Source of the DNA: Limnephilus marmoratus
Lineage: Eukaryota; Arthropoda; Insecta; Trichoptera; Limnephilidae
Reading direction: 5' to 3'
DNA: 64,000 nucleotides
NCBI GenBank assembly: GCA_917880885.1
Contig: OU862927.1
Location: forward strand, 36,979,571 to 37,043,570
Shown piece by piece: positions 1 to 10,804 of this stretch (the stretch's first letter is position 1; the number at the start of each line of letters is the position of its first letter). Under the pieces are notes generated by a model. It had not been told where the DNA came from. It saw nothing but the letters and a program-made list of their open reading frames with translations, and ran no database searches. Made by a program: the position numbers and the translations under genes.

Positions 1-1388
1 ATAAAAATACAAAAAATACAGCGATATCATAGGTTTTCAGAAAAACAGATAGGTTTAGGAATAGTTTTGGAATAAGTTTTTTACAAGATCAACAAATTTC
101 GCCAAGTTTATGTTTAATATGTCAATATCACCTAAGTACTGATTTCCCATAGTGTGAAATCGTTGTATCGGAGAGTGGGCAATGTAGTTTCGCTTATGAA
201 TGCTACATAGAATAGTGTATTTTGTCGTGTAATTACTGTCGGTATTCGTAAGTTTATGAGTTGCAGTAGTTCGCTACAGTCAAATTTAGAGTTAAGTATT
301 TTGAATAAAAATGTTAAGTCGTTTATTTTACGTCTGTCTTCTAGTGTGTGTATTTTTAAAACATTTAATAATAAATTATTTTTCAAGTCTTCTAGTGGGA
401 TATTTAATTTAAAATTTATAAATCACAGAATTTTTTTTTGTATCCGCTCAATGTTATTAAGAGGGCATTACCAGAGAAAACCGGAAAAACGTCATTTTCA
501 AAAAAGGTTTTAGACGTATTGACTCTTTTCCACAAAAAATCATAAATGGATTTCGAAAGATTGTTCTTTTATCTAGCATTCGTAGGTAATAAATTTTGAG
601 ATTTTTAAAAATTTTTTATTATAATAAGGTTATTCCATAGGTCGTTGGCAGATTTGTTAAATTTTCAAAAAAGTTTTTGTATTATACCACACCCATTTCA
701 AATAATATAATCATGCAGTAAAATAAATCAATACATTATCTAGCAAACGTATGTATTAGAATTTTAATTTTAGTTTCAATAAAATCATTAAAAAATATGT
801 ACGTACATGTGTTTCTTGACGAAAATTGGTCCATTTGTGTATTTATTTGCGCACTTACAAACTAATATATTTCAGATTTTTTTAACATTCTTATTAAATT
901 TAGACATAATTGAAAAATGATAAATACTTATAATCAAAAAATAACTACAAAAAGTACACTATTTTAATAGTTTTATCATCACGCCTTTCAGCATTTTTGG
1001 ATGAAGGTATTAATTAAAGCTAATTTGGATTGAAATAAATTCGATAGTGAGTTATAATTTAAAAAAGCTGGTACGGAGAATAATTAATCTTTCTCATTGT
1101 AACCGCCCTGCACGATCGGAAGAACAACTTTCGACGAAATGTGGATTTTCGTCCGCTGGCTGGTTAAACGCTCTTAATGTGAATTTTGTAAGATGGAGAC
1201 CAAACTACCGAGTTATATTCCATTAGGCTTCTAACTATATAATAAAGTCATTAGACTTGTATGGAATTAAAGTTTTTGGTTGTTCTTGATACGAAGCCTA
1301 GTGTTTTCTTACCTTTGTTTACAATTTGGTGGATATGATTGGTGAAATTTAGTTTTTGATCCAAAATAATAGCCTAGATGATAATTGT
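1..1388 (-). mobile_element. LINE (Jockey/CR1-like) 3' end, copy a, split by a TTAA element
   Basis: Remnant of a non-LTR retrotransposon reverse transcriptase C-terminus and 3' region. On the minus strand, 1174-1388 encodes the segment with the pattern LD-K-L-F...LGF-R-T...LY-LVRS--EY, and 1-456 encodes the following part, including KIHTLEDRRKINDLTFLFK. The two parts are collinear with the uninterrupted copy at 4455-5270. They are separated by an insertion at 461-1173 flanked by TTAA. Frameshifts and stops break the frame, so it is inactive. The copy runs off the left edge of the window. Confidence 0.8.
461..1173. mobile_element. TTAA-target non-autonomous DNA transposon, family T1, copy 1
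   Basis: The element is 713 bp long with no coding potential. It is flanked by TTAA at 457-460 and 1174-1177. The empty site is known from the LINE copies at 4455-5270 and 51700-53040, where a single TTAA stands between the same flanks. Its ends form a loose inverted repeat: GAGGGCATTACCAG on the left, and GAGCGTTTAACCAG when the right end is read in reverse. TTAA duplication is typical of piggyBac-type transposition, but these termini are not the usual CCC start, so superfamily assignment is tentative. Related copies lie at 6152-7179, 9472-10629 and 55481-56189. Confidence 0.85.
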
Positions 1389-2250
1389 GAAAGTATAAAA
1401 TATATATATATATATATATATATATTTTATTTAATTTTTTATTCATAAAAAGAAACATAAATCAAAAATAATTTTTATGCAGTAATTAATTACATAATAG
1501 ATGTATTTGACGTGCCCCATAAATAAGCAGGGCTTGTGTGTATGGGGGGCTGTTATTATATAATCGCGGGTGCAACATTTAGAAGCAAGTAAAGCTTCCT
1601 AATGATAAAATAAAAAAACATTTTAATCTAAATTATTTTTGGAAGAGCTACATTTTAACATGTTCACTTTGTATTCGTTTATAAGAATTTTATTGAAGTA
1701 ATTAAACAGTCAGGAGGGAGGTTCAAAGTGCTATCGCGGGTGGAAAAAATTTGGACATACCTTTCCAGATCGTAAGACAAAAACACAAAAGTCTGTTAAT
1801 TGTGAAATATTTATTATGATATGCCTTTATATTTTGTTATGCGTTAAACTAATCAACTACAAAATTTTAAAAATTATAGGGAAAAAAATAAACAACGAAT
1901 TATTCGCTTTTGAAGCAATTGCGGGTGCAACACCAAATTATCGCGGGTGCAACCCGTCTATATAAGTGGATTTAAACATCGAAAAAAACTTAAAGAGGAA
2001 CGAATTAAAAGATCAAACAATACTTTTGACTAAGCAGTACACTTCTTTGTCACTTATGTTAATTATTTCTTTTCGAAAACGTCATTTTTCGCCGAAAATT
2101 CCATGAACAAATAATTTCCATTAATCTTTTTCTCTGGCATTTCCAACATCGAAAAAGTCTTCAAAATGCACGTCTGCTACATCATTTACTATTTTCATTA
2201 TTATTTAAATAATATTATTATGTTTAGGTATCTTAATTATATTAATTATC
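1389..2250. other. Unassigned AT-rich stretch with a (TA)n tract and a repeated GCGGGTG motif
   Basis: No open frame of note. A (TA)13 microsatellite lies at 1401-1426. The short motif GCGGGTGCAAC occurs at about 1566, 1921 and 1941, with a variant GCGGGTGGAA at about 1735. This may be the decayed interior of an element, but no ends were found. Confidence 0.5.
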
Positions 2251-2628
2251 TTATATAATTAATATTATGTAGTTTTTTAAATTAGAAGAGGCCCTGAAAA
2301 AATAATTCCCATTAGGGCATATTATGTCTTCTTGAGGGATGCTGTGTGGAGGGTCTGTGGTAATTTTGAGAGTTAAAGAGACGTTGGAACTTCGTAGCTT
2401 AAGGCTTCGTAGTCTGAATTTCGTCGTCCTGTAAACATCAGAAATGCACAATTTTGTTTTAGGTGACAAGAAGGATTTAATCTGATCTAATACTGAAGGC
2501 ACAGATACATCAGGACACAGAATTTCCTTTTGTATTTTGTAATTTGTAAGATGTTCCAAATCTTTATCGTCCCATTCCAATTTTCCTAAACATAAGAAAC
2601 ATATACAAAATACAACAACTGAAAACAA
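2251..2628 (-). pseudogene. Unrecognised ORF ending in a hairpin-tail repeat
   Basis: An open frame of 125 codons begins with a hydrophobic segment (about residues 1-16) and is otherwise unlike any family I recognise. Its last third reads through the shared hairpin-tail repeat at about 2283-2360 (AGGCCCTGA...TTAGGGC), whose translation contains PPHSIPQED. The ORF therefore spans a junction between an unknown sequence and a retroelement tail. It is probably not a real gene. Confidence 0.3.
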
Positions 2629-2634
2629 TATATT

Positions 2635-3460
2635 TTGCTCTATGTCAGTCTATAATAGAATATGGAATAATTGCTTGGGGAGGAGCAACAAACTCAGCTA
2701 TCGAACACCTGGAAATTGCGCAGAAAACGATTTTAAAGGTAATCCTTAAAAACATAGACTTACTGATACAGACCAAATATTCAACCATTGTGACGTACTA
2801 GACATACGACAATTATACGTTAAATCGCTACTAAATTACATTTTTGACCAAAAAAACAACCTTCAACAAACACAAAATATCACAAACAGACCAGTTAGAC
2901 AAGCATTAAAAAAAAACTTAAAAACTCCGACGGTAAATACAGGCTTTGGACAAAGACATTACCAGTATCACGCTATAAAAGCATTCAACAGTCTAACACT
3001 TGAAAATAAAATTGAGGAAAACAAAAATAAATTCCGACACAAAATTACAAAATGGATTAAAGACCAAAATAGACAATACTACCAAAATATCATAGCATAA
3101 AATAACAAAACACATAAGTAACACACAAAACCGATATAAAACAGAATCACCCACAAACACACAACACGTATTAAAAATATCGTTTTTAATCTTATATAAT
3201 ATTATTTATTCTTAATTTTACGTTAATTCTAAATCTCTAATTTTTAAGTTTAATTTATATTAATCGTATGTTTTTTATTTACTTTTTTCCTTTTTTTCAC
3301 CAATATTACGTATATATATATTTATATGTATTGTGTATAATTTTGTATATGAAATGGAGGCCTCAGCACGGGTAAAACACCGAGTGAGGCCAACATCATT
3401 GAATTATGTAAAAAATGTAAATAATATTGCATCAAATAAATAATAAATAAATAAATCGCT
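2635..3460 (+). mobile_element. LINE 3' end, second family (RT C-terminus, UTR hairpin, TAAA-type tail)
   Basis: Reverse-transcriptase C-terminal coding remnant with the motif SIIEYGIIAWGGATNS followed by LEIAQKTILK. A frameshift near 2755 is followed by a long clean stretch containing VLDIRQLYVKSLLNYIF, ending in a stop at about 3101. The 3' UTR of about 330 bp ends in a hairpin at 3357-3392 (GGCCTCA pairing with TGAGGCC, plus an inner CGG/CCG). A TAAATAAA-type tail follows at about 3437-3457. The element is 5'-truncated. Confidence 0.8.
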
Positions 3461-3964
3461 TTCTGTTTCAGTGGTGGTTTTTGGAGATTTCAAAACCAAT
3501 ATGCATTTGAGATGAGATAGTGAGGTTCGTCCCACATAAATGCTATCGCCGAATTCAGGTTGAATGAAATGTTTTGATTGAATGCCTGGTATATTTCTCA
3601 GGATTTCCCGTTTATAATCCAACATGACCCTTTAACTTCTTCTTTTCTTACTAATATGAACAATGATTTTCTTTAAATTTTCACCTATATTTCCATGAAG
3701 CGGTCTCTTTCCTTCGTTCTTTCATCATTTTAACCCATGTTTCTATAACAAAGGGGAATATAATATGAACAGCCTTATTAAATGGGCCGTTTTGATTTTG
3801 TCAGTTTTAGATCGTTTTTAAAATCAATAATATTGAATGAAAATATAAAACTCAAACCTTTTTAATAGGATTATTAAAATCAGAAAAATAATCTTTAAAT
3901 ATTCCGTACATTTTCAACAGAACCCCTCGTTTGTGTAAATACCCCATTGATTGACAGAAAGCAA
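3461..3964. other. Unassigned stretch between two LINE fragments
   Basis: A 73-codon open frame on the minus strand (3404-3625, including KREILRNIPGIQSKHF) matches nothing I recognise. It overlaps the tail of the LINE at 2635-3460. The rest is AT-rich with no visible repeat ends. Confidence 0.4.
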
Positions 3965-4140
3965 AGTATGTGGTTCTAAGTAATTTTTCTTTAAAAATAT
4001 ATATTAAGCATCTAAATATATATGTTAGTTTCCTTACTCTGTTTTTCAGAATATTTATATGTGGGGACCATTTTAAACGCTGGCCTATTGTTATGCCTAG
4101 GTACTTGATATCGGTCTTGTTTTCTATTTTTAGTTACAAG
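3965..4140 (-). mobile_element. LINE reverse-transcriptase fragment
   Basis: The minus strand reads DIKYLGITIGQRLKWSPHIN followed by ILKNRVRKL. This is the block that precedes the thumb region in Jockey-like and related LINE reverse transcriptases, with consensus YLGI-ID--L-W--HI. The position within RT and the style match the family at 2635-3460, but the orientation is opposite. Both ends are truncated. Confidence 0.7.
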
Positions 4141-4454
4141 GATAATATTGAATGCGCATGAAATGAAATTGTCAATGCGCTGATGTCGACGTCAACGCAT
4201 TTTTTTTTACATATTTATAGCTCTTTCTTACACACTAAATAACAACGGTGAGACAAGCGGTGAACGTATGTTTGCACCCCCCCCCAAAGGAAACATACAA
4301 TCACTACCATACATCCCTCTCATATGTATAAAGAAAGTGAGACGCAATTGTCGCCATAGCGGAGCCGTAATAAGGTATATCTGTTTCCTCCAAACGAAAA
4401 ACAGTAGGAAGGAAAAAGTCACACGTATTTGTATATCTCACCTCTAATTAATGT
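4141..4454. other. Unassigned spacer with a short poly-C run
   Basis: No coding sequence or repeat ends found. A CCCCCCCCCC run lies at about 4276. ORFs here are short and featureless. Confidence 0.4.
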
Positions 4455-5270
4455 CTAGATCTTGGAGATCTTCGAATTATTTTGGATGAAAAATTAAGTT
4501 TCGTCAATTATATCCACCAAATTGTAAACAAAGGTATGAAAACACTAGGCTTCGTATTAAGAACAACCAAAAACTTTAATTCCATACAAGCCATTAAATT
4601 GTTATATGTATCTTTAGTTAGAAGCCTAATGGAATATAACTTGCAAGTTTGGTCTCAATCTTACAAAATTCACATTAATAACATTGAGCGAATACAAAAA
4701 AAAAACTGCGTTTTATAAATTTTAAATTAAATATCCCGTTAGAAGACTTAAAATGTAATTTATTATAAAATATTCTAAAAATACACACACTAGAAGACAG
4801 ACGTAAAATAAACGATTTAACATTTTTATTCAAAATACTTAACTCTAAGTTTGACTGTTGCGAACTCCTGCCACTCATTAACTTACGAATACCGACGGTA
4901 ACTACACGACAGAATACACTATTCTACTGTAGTATTCATAAGCGAAACTACATTGCCTACTCTCCGATACAACGATTTCACACTATGGGAAATCAGTACT
5001 TAGGTAATGTTGACATATTTAACATAAACTTGGCGAATTTTGTTGATCTTGTAAAAACCTTATTCCAAAACTATTCCTAAACATATCTGTGTCTTTGTAA
5101 ACACATGAAATCGCTATATTTCTGTATTTTTTCGACATGTGTGCTTTTTTATTTAAATTTATTTTAATCATATCTTTATCTGTTTTAAAATCATCTGTCA
5201 TTAATTAATTGTACTACCAAACACGTAAAAGCCCCTTGGGCGTAAAATAATAGATAAAATAAAAGTAATA
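4455..5270 (+). mobile_element. LINE (Jockey/CR1-like) 3' end, copy b, uninterrupted
   Basis: Best reference copy for the family also seen at 1-1388 and 51700-53040. The frame 4482-4718 encodes DEKLSFVNYI, then TLGFVLRTTKNF and LLYVSLVRSLMEYN, the RT C-terminal region. Frameshifts follow, with LEDRRKINDLTFLFKILNSK recognisable at about 4790-4850. The 3' UTR has the conserved segment GTACTACCAAACACGTAAAA near 5210 and a TAAAATAAAA-type tail at about 5250-5270. The same UTR segment is present in reverse at about 51730. Stops and shifts make it inactive. Confidence 0.8.
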
Positions 5271-5652
5271 ACAAGGGAAATTAGTAAAAATATTAAATAT
5301 AATTATGTCTAGAAGAAAGAGCTGCAGCATTATAGCGATAAAGGACGTGCGTTTATTGCCTTTTTGCCGTTACGGTAATAATAAAAACGCCCATTCGAAC
5401 AATACTGTGTGGAGAGAGATAAAAAGAGTGTTTCCGGGGATTTGAGAAAATTTTAATTAATGTTGTTGTTATGTGTTGATTATTTAGGATTGAGTAAACA
5501 TATTTAACATACAAAGAGAACCCACTAACGTTATGAAATTTTGCCTGAAATAGCGGAATATTCTGGATAATTCCTTTGACTTCTGATTGTTTTTATGCTA
5601 AACATGCGCAAAGTTTCCGATCGAAAAAACCAGATTCAGAGCCAAAAGGTTA
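5271..5652. other. Unassigned AT-rich stretch
   Basis: No open frame, repeat end or RNA gene could be supported here. Confidence 0.4.
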
Positions 5653-6065
5653 ATTTTTTTTACATTAGCTTCTACATCCTGGGTCCTGAGGAAAAAAATC
5701 CCCTTAGTTTCGTGTATGTGGAGATGATGTGTGGGGTGTGTAGGCTCTTTTAAATAAAGGAAGTTCTGGGATGGGGAAAAGTATGAGGGATGGATAGGAA
5801 TCTGGGGGTCAGTGTGTCCTTCTTATGAATCCAATCCTCCCATTGCGGTGTAAGGTGATTTTTCGAGAGAGACCTGCCGGAGAGAACAAAAGTTCTCCTT
5901 CAACCAGTCTTTCCCGATTGGGTGTGTTCATCCCACGCAGTTGGTGGACAGACGCATCCGACAAAAAGACCCGGATAAGTCTCACACCATGAATCCTGAC
6001 ACCCCTGCTAAGTAACCAAATATAGCGAACCACTTGGGGTGACTTATGTCAGATGTGCTGGTTCT
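5653..6065 (-). mobile_element. Hairpin-tail short element (SINE2), copy 1, degenerate
   Basis: Minus orientation, with the poly-A side at about 5653. It shares the body segments TAGCGAACCACTTGGGGTGA and CACCCCTGCTAAGT with the copies at 60645-60992 and 63130-63520, and the pyrimidine-rich stretch before the tail. The tail hairpin (GGGTCCTGAGGAAAAAAAT) has decayed. No tRNA-like A/B boxes are obvious in the 5' part, so it could be a SINE of unclear head or a non-coding derivative of a LINE. Confidence 0.65.
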
Positions 6066-6151
6066 CAATTTGACTAATTATGATTATTTAACCTTGGTTA
6101 ATAATAATGCTATATTGGTTAATAATGGTGACTCTAGGTACATAATATTAA

Positions 6152-7179
6152 GGGCCATTAACCAGCCAGCGGCTGAGAATTCAAATTTCGTCGAAAGATG
6201 TTCTTACGATCGTACAGGGCGATTCCAATGAGAAAGATTAATTGTTATCCGTACCAGCTTTTTAAAATATTAATTCAATATCGATTTTATTTCATTCCAA
6301 ATTTGCTTTAATTTATACCTACATCCAAAAATGCTGAAAGGCCTGATGATAAAACCATTAAAATAATGTACTTTTTGTAATTATTTTTTAATTAGTATTT
6401 ATAATTTTTCAATAATGTGTAAGCCAAATAAGAATGTAAAAAAAAAAATAAATGATTTAACCGAAAACAAAATGCTACATATATTTAAGAGGGAATATCC
6501 AGACAAAACCGGAAATATGTCATTTTTAAATAAAGTTTTAGCCGTGTTGACTCTTTTCCATAAAAAAAGTATAAATTGATTTCGAAAAATTGTTCATTTA
6601 TCTGGTAAATTTATGTTTTAAATTATGAGAAAATATGTTTATTTTTAGCATAATAAGGTTATACCATCATAGGTCTTCTAAATTTTGTATTACACAACAC
6701 ACATTTCAAATCATATAATCATGCAGTAAAATAAATCAATAAATTATCTGGGAAAGTTATGTTTCAGAATTTTAATTTTAGTTTAAATAAAATCATTAAA
6801 AAAAGATCCGTGCACGTGTTTTGTGACGAAACTACTTCAGTTTGTGTATTTATTTACTGTCTTACAAACTAATATATTTAAGATTTTTTTACATTCTTAT
6901 TTTGCTTGGACATTATTGAAAAATTATAAATACTTATGATCAAAAAATAATTACAAAAAGTACACCATTTTAATAGTTTTATCATCAGGCCTTTCAGCAT
7001 TTTTGAAAGTAGGTATAAATTAAAGCAAATTTGGAATGAAATAAAATTGATATTGAGTTATTATTTTAAAAAGCTGGTACAGAGAATAATTAATCTTTCT
7101 CATTGGAATCGCCCTGTACGATCGTAAGAACTTCTTTCGACGAAATTTGAATTCTCGGACGCTGGCTTGTTAATGGCCG
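6152..7179. mobile_element. TTAA-target element T1, palindromic compound copy
   Basis: The 1,028-bp unit has TTAA at 6148-6151 and 7180-7183. The outer ends are inverted: GGGCCATTAACCAGCCAGCG at 6152, and the same read in reverse at 7179 with few changes. Positions 6152 to about 6475 hold a right-half copy of family T1 in reverse. Positions 6490-7179 hold a near full-length forward copy, starting with its own TTAAGAGGGA end. The two right halves, about 320 bp each, therefore form long inverted arms around the left half. Confidence 0.8.
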
Positions 7180-7183
7180 TTAA

Positions 7184-7917
7184 TATGATGTTAGTCACTA
7201 GATTCCTACTTGAACAACTTGCTTCCGGAGCCCATAATATTATTGTGTAAGAATTCAACTAAGTTCGACGATTGATGACGATTAGTGTTGCATATCAGAC
7301 GTCAACACTTCTTCCGATAATCGATGCGTCAAACGAAGAAATCTGTGTGCGAATCTTCGATGCAACCTTGTAGCCTTCAGCTGACTGACTAATCGATGGC
7401 TAAAGTACTTTTCCTTTCACAGAATAGTCGTAGGGGATTTACATGTTGACTCGGTACGGTGTGTACGGTGTGGAATATAATCGATTTATGGTAATTGTTC
7501 GGAACAAACGTCAACGGTTAATACGCACTTTTTTTTGATAAAACTTTTAGATTCTTCTTAATTACCATAAAAGACAACTATTTGCATTGGGGGAGGTTGA
7601 AAATGTTACATTTTTAATTTTATTTACGTAAATTGAAAATTTGCTTTCACACTGTCAAATCACTCTGTTTGCAGTTCGGAACAAACGTCAACGGTTAATA
7701 CGCACTTTTTTTTGATAAAACTTTTAAAATTAAGATAATATACACAAGCCCGCTACACAAACCCTGCGTAGCCAAACAAACCATTAAAAAACGTAGGCTG
7801 TTTTTTAAAGTAAAGATGACATACACAATCCCGTTACATAACCGTTGACGTTTGTTCCGAATATTTACCCGATTTATAAACAAGTTAATAAAAAAACAAT
7901 TGTTAATACCAAACAAA
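7184..7917. repeat. Short-range direct and inverted repeats
   Basis: A segment of about 54 bp beginning GTTCGGAACAAACGTCAACG occurs at 7498-7551 and again, nearly identical, at 7673-7726, 175 bp apart. An inverted piece (CCGTTGACGTTTGTTCCGA) lies at about 7842-7860, close to the 5' truncation point of the downstream LINE. The rest of the stretch is unassigned. Confidence 0.6.
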
Positions 7918-8298
7918 CGTCGGGTGGGAATGCTATCCTTGTTCTACCGGTATTACATTGGAAAATGCTTCGAGGAACTAGCGTCATTGATCCTTCCGGA
8001 ACCGGTGCATAGTTGGGAAACACGCCAAACGCGTGCACAACATTTGTACATGGTTGAAATTTGTCACATGAGAACGGGTCGCTGCTTCGATTCGTTCTTG
8101 TGTTCAACAGCTTGGCTGTGGAAGGATTTGCCGGCCTCTGCGTTTCCTCCTTCCTACAACATGGGTCTCTTCAAGACCAATGTTCATTCCTTCCTCTCCT
8201 CAAAAAGACCCTAAACACAGCATCTTAGATGACATAGGCCCTGAGGAAAATTATTTTCCTCAGGGCCTCCTGTGTGGAGTTAATGTAAAAAAAAAACA
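7918..8298 (+). mobile_element. LINE C-terminal fragment with conserved 3' hairpin tail
   Basis: The frame ending at 8214 encodes RRVGMLSLFYRYY followed by CFEELASLILPEP, CFDSFLCSTAWLWKDLPASA and FKTNVHSFLSSKRP. This is the typical C-terminal tail of a LINE reverse-transcriptase polyprotein with the FYRYY block. The stop is followed by a short UTR of about 80 bp containing a strong hairpin at 8239-8269 (GGCCCTGAGGAAAATTATT and its complement) and then poly-A. The element is 5'-truncated at about 7918. A second fragment of the same family lies at 31828-32087. The pre-tail and tail match the short elements called SINE2. Confidence 0.85.
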
Positions 8299-8345
8299 AG
8301 ATTCCAAACTGCTTTCAACCGTCTGGAGCCAGTGAGAATATGGGG
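8299..8345 (-). mobile_element. SINE1 3' fragment
   Basis: The segment AACCGTCTGGAGCCAGTGAG and its flank match the tail-proximal part of SINE1 (for example 13150-13190). It sits directly at the poly-A end of the LINE fragment and just before a SINE2 copy. It is too short to say how it arrived. Confidence 0.55.
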
Positions 8346-8374
8346 TGAAAGGATAACTCAGAATGAAATCAACA

Positions 8375-9107
8375 AATTTCTCTTTGGGAGGCGGAAATGG
8401 GTACCGCCGCCCCGGGAACCTTTTTTGGATAACCAACACCTCTGCCATAGGTCACCCCAAGTGGTTCGCTACGTTTGGTGGTTTAGAAGGGGTGCCTGAA
8501 TTCATAGGGTTAGGTTTGTCTAGGTATTGAAGGCGGATGACCAGGACACACTGAACCCCAGATTCCTACCCGCCCCTTAAACCCCTTTCCTTCCCAGAAC
8601 TCTCCTCTCCTTCCCTTAAAAATCCCTCCACACAGCATCGCCAAAGATGACATAGGCCCTGTTTCGATAGCTATTGGAAGTTGTTATTTTCTTCCGCGGA
8701 GTTCGGTATCTCTACCTACCACTGTTGGAATGAAAGGGATGAAGGGGAAAAATGGGATGTCCACCGAAAACAAGATGACCCTAGTTTGCTGGTGATGTCC
8801 CGGGGTCCCACACTCATGCACTCAAGAAAACTCCACGGTTGAAAACACGTACCTTGCGCGGATCCGGGTTTCGACTATAAAGCGACGAGACCAAAGTATT
8901 TGGCTGCCAGTACCGCGCGGTGTAGAAATTGCACTGATTTCGCGGTTAGGAATCAATCTTGAACCGGTGACAATGGCAAGATGGATATATCAGGATAGGT
9001 AGGTAAGACGGGAGGAATATATGGGTGTAGGTATAGATTTGCCCGAACAGGCCCTGAGGGAAATCATCTCCCTCAGGGCCTCCTTTGTGGAGCTCATGTA
9101 AAAAAAA
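8375..9107 (+). mobile_element. Hairpin-tail short element (SINE2), copy 2, split by a solo LTR
   Basis: Plus orientation. The 5' part begins at about 8377 with GGGAGGCGGAAATGGGTACC, passes the conserved GGTCACCCCAAGTGGTTCGC block, and reaches the first arm of the tail hairpin at 8655. An insertion at 8660-9049 interrupts it exactly inside the hairpin stem. The hairpin then resumes at 9050 (GGCCCTGAGGGAAATC...CTCAGGGCC) and ends with TGTAAAAAAA at about 9107. Without the insertion the element is about 340 bp. Confidence 0.8.
8660..9049. mobile_element. Solo LTR
   Basis: A 390-bp insertion with TG...CA termini (TGTTTCGATAG to GCCCGAACA), flanked by a perfect 5-bp duplication GGCCC (8655-8659 and 9050-9054). 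A TATA-like ACTATAAAGCGAC lies at about 8874, as expected for an LTR promoter read in the plus direction. There is no coding content. This is the expected product of LTR-LTR recombination of a retrotransposon. The parent superfamily cannot be decided from the LTR alone. Confidence 0.75.
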
Positions 9108-9467
9108 CACCTCATTTGAACAAATGACAAAAGGCCCTGAAAGAAATTATTAAAAAAAAAAAATTATTCCCAAAATAAAATAAATAAATATTTATTATAT
9201 CAACACTTGTGTGTTGTGTAGCTCATTATTTTCGAATAAGTTTGGTGTTTTTCCGCATTTTATTTCCGAATTTTTTGTTGTATTGATTCGTGTCATGGTA
9301 TTTACAGTTAGCAAACTTAGCGAATAAACTTGAGACATTTTGACGGAAAAAGGTATTTACAATTTAATTAATGGATTTGTTTGATATTGGTTCATCAATA
9401 AAATAATATGTTTTTAATTTTTAGCCCTAACGATTTATGTGCTTAAACTTTTCCGGGGCTTGGAGTT
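9108..9467. other. Unassigned AT-rich stretch with a decayed hairpin tail
   Basis: A partial copy of the tail motif (AAAGGCCCTGAAAGAAATTA) followed by poly-A lies at about 9130-9160. Nothing else was recognised. Confidence 0.4.
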
Positions 9468-9471
9468 TTAA

Positions 9472-10629
9472 GAGCGTTTAACCAGCCAGCGGTCGAAAAT
9501 CCACATTTCGTCGAAAGTTGCTCTTACGATCGTGCAGGGCAATGTTACAATGAGAAAGATTAATTATTCTCCGTACCAGCTTTTTAAAATTATAACTCAT
9601 GTTAGCATCGGCGCTACTTTTTTGTAACGTAACACTCAATATCGATTTTATTTCATTCCAAATTCGCTTTAGTTTATACCTACATCCAAAAATGCTGAAA
9701 GGCGTGATTTTGTTTTTTTTTACATGTATACCGCACAAGAGTCCCAACTGCTCCCGTCTGGAGCCAGTGGCATCCCCAATTGGGGTATGTTGTGAGGCTG
9801 ACGGTAGTGGGGAGGGGAAGGAGATAGGGAAGAGGAAGGTGAGGAAGTACCTGGCTATTCAGATCTGGTCACCAAACACGGCTAAAGCCATTTCAAGCAA
9901 CGTTTCAATTCTGAATGGTGGTCTCACACCAGGGCGATACTGAGAGTATCTTCCACTCTGGAACGTGCAGCAAATATGCTATATTATTATTTTGAAATGA
10001 ATAATTGTAAAATAACACAAATTAATCAAATAAAATTTTTTGCCACGCCGGGATTCGATCCCGCGACCTTCGGAGTGCCAGTCAAGAACTTTACCACTGG
10101 ACTACGCCGGCCGTCAAAACTATTAAAATAATGTACTTTTTTAAATTATTTTTTTAATTATAAGTATTTATCATTTTTCAATAATTTCTAAGTTAAATAA
10201 GAATGTAAAAAAATCGGAAAAATGTTAGTTTGGAAGTGCGCAAATAAACACACAAACGGACCAATTTTCGTCAAGACACATCTACGTACCTATATATTTT
10301 TTATGGTTTTATTTAAACTAAAAATAAAATTCTAATACATGCGATACCCAGAGATAATGTATTGATTTATTTTACTGCATATGATTTGAAAAGGGTGTGG
10401 TATAATACAATTTTTTTTTGAAAAATTTAACAAATTTGCCAACGACCTATGGTATAACCTTATTATATCTGCTAAAAATAAACATTTTTCTCAAAATTTA
10501 AAACATGCGAATGCTTGATAAAAGAACAATCTTTCGAAATCCATTTATAATTTTTTTTGGAAAAGATTCAATACGTCTAAAATCTGATTTAAAAATGACA
10601 TATCTCTGGTTTTCTCTGGTAATACCCTC
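9472..10629. mobile_element. TTAA-target element T1, copy 3, reverse, split by SINE1
   Basis: Flanked by TTAA at 9468-9471 and 10630-10633. Orientation is opposite to copy 1: it starts GAGCGTTTAACCAGCCAGCG and ends GGTAATACCCTC. A SINE1 copy interrupts it at about 9713-10114. Without that the length is about 750 bp, in line with the other copies. A local duplication or insertion near 9598-9640 (GTTAGCATCGGCGCTACTTT) is specific to this copy. Confidence 0.85.
9713..10114 (-). mobile_element. tRNA-derived SINE (SINE1), copy 1
   Basis: Read on the minus strand from 10114, the head has a pol III A-box-like TAGTCCAGTGG and a B-box-like GGATCGAATCC about 40 bp later, as in tRNA-derived SINEs. The body carries the family-wide segments CGGCTAAAGCCATTTCAAGC (plus-strand spelling) and CCGTCTGGAGCCAGTG. 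It ends in a poly-A tract (T run at 9711-9720 on the plus strand). The long shared plus-strand open frame (SGASE...) seen in several copies is a shadow of the SINE body, not a gene. It is inserted in TTAA element copy 3. Confidence 0.85.
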
Positions 10630-10804
10630 TTAAGAAGTTTATGTATATTTTCATAGGAAAGTTTATTCCAATCTAAGTGCAAGTCATTGTCATTTCTCCA
10701 CCTTTGAAATAAACCATGACTTATTCCGTTAATCAAGGCTATACCTTCATACCATATACCTGATTACTGCCATGAGTAATATGGTTTAACTGCCTTTTAA
10801 TGAT

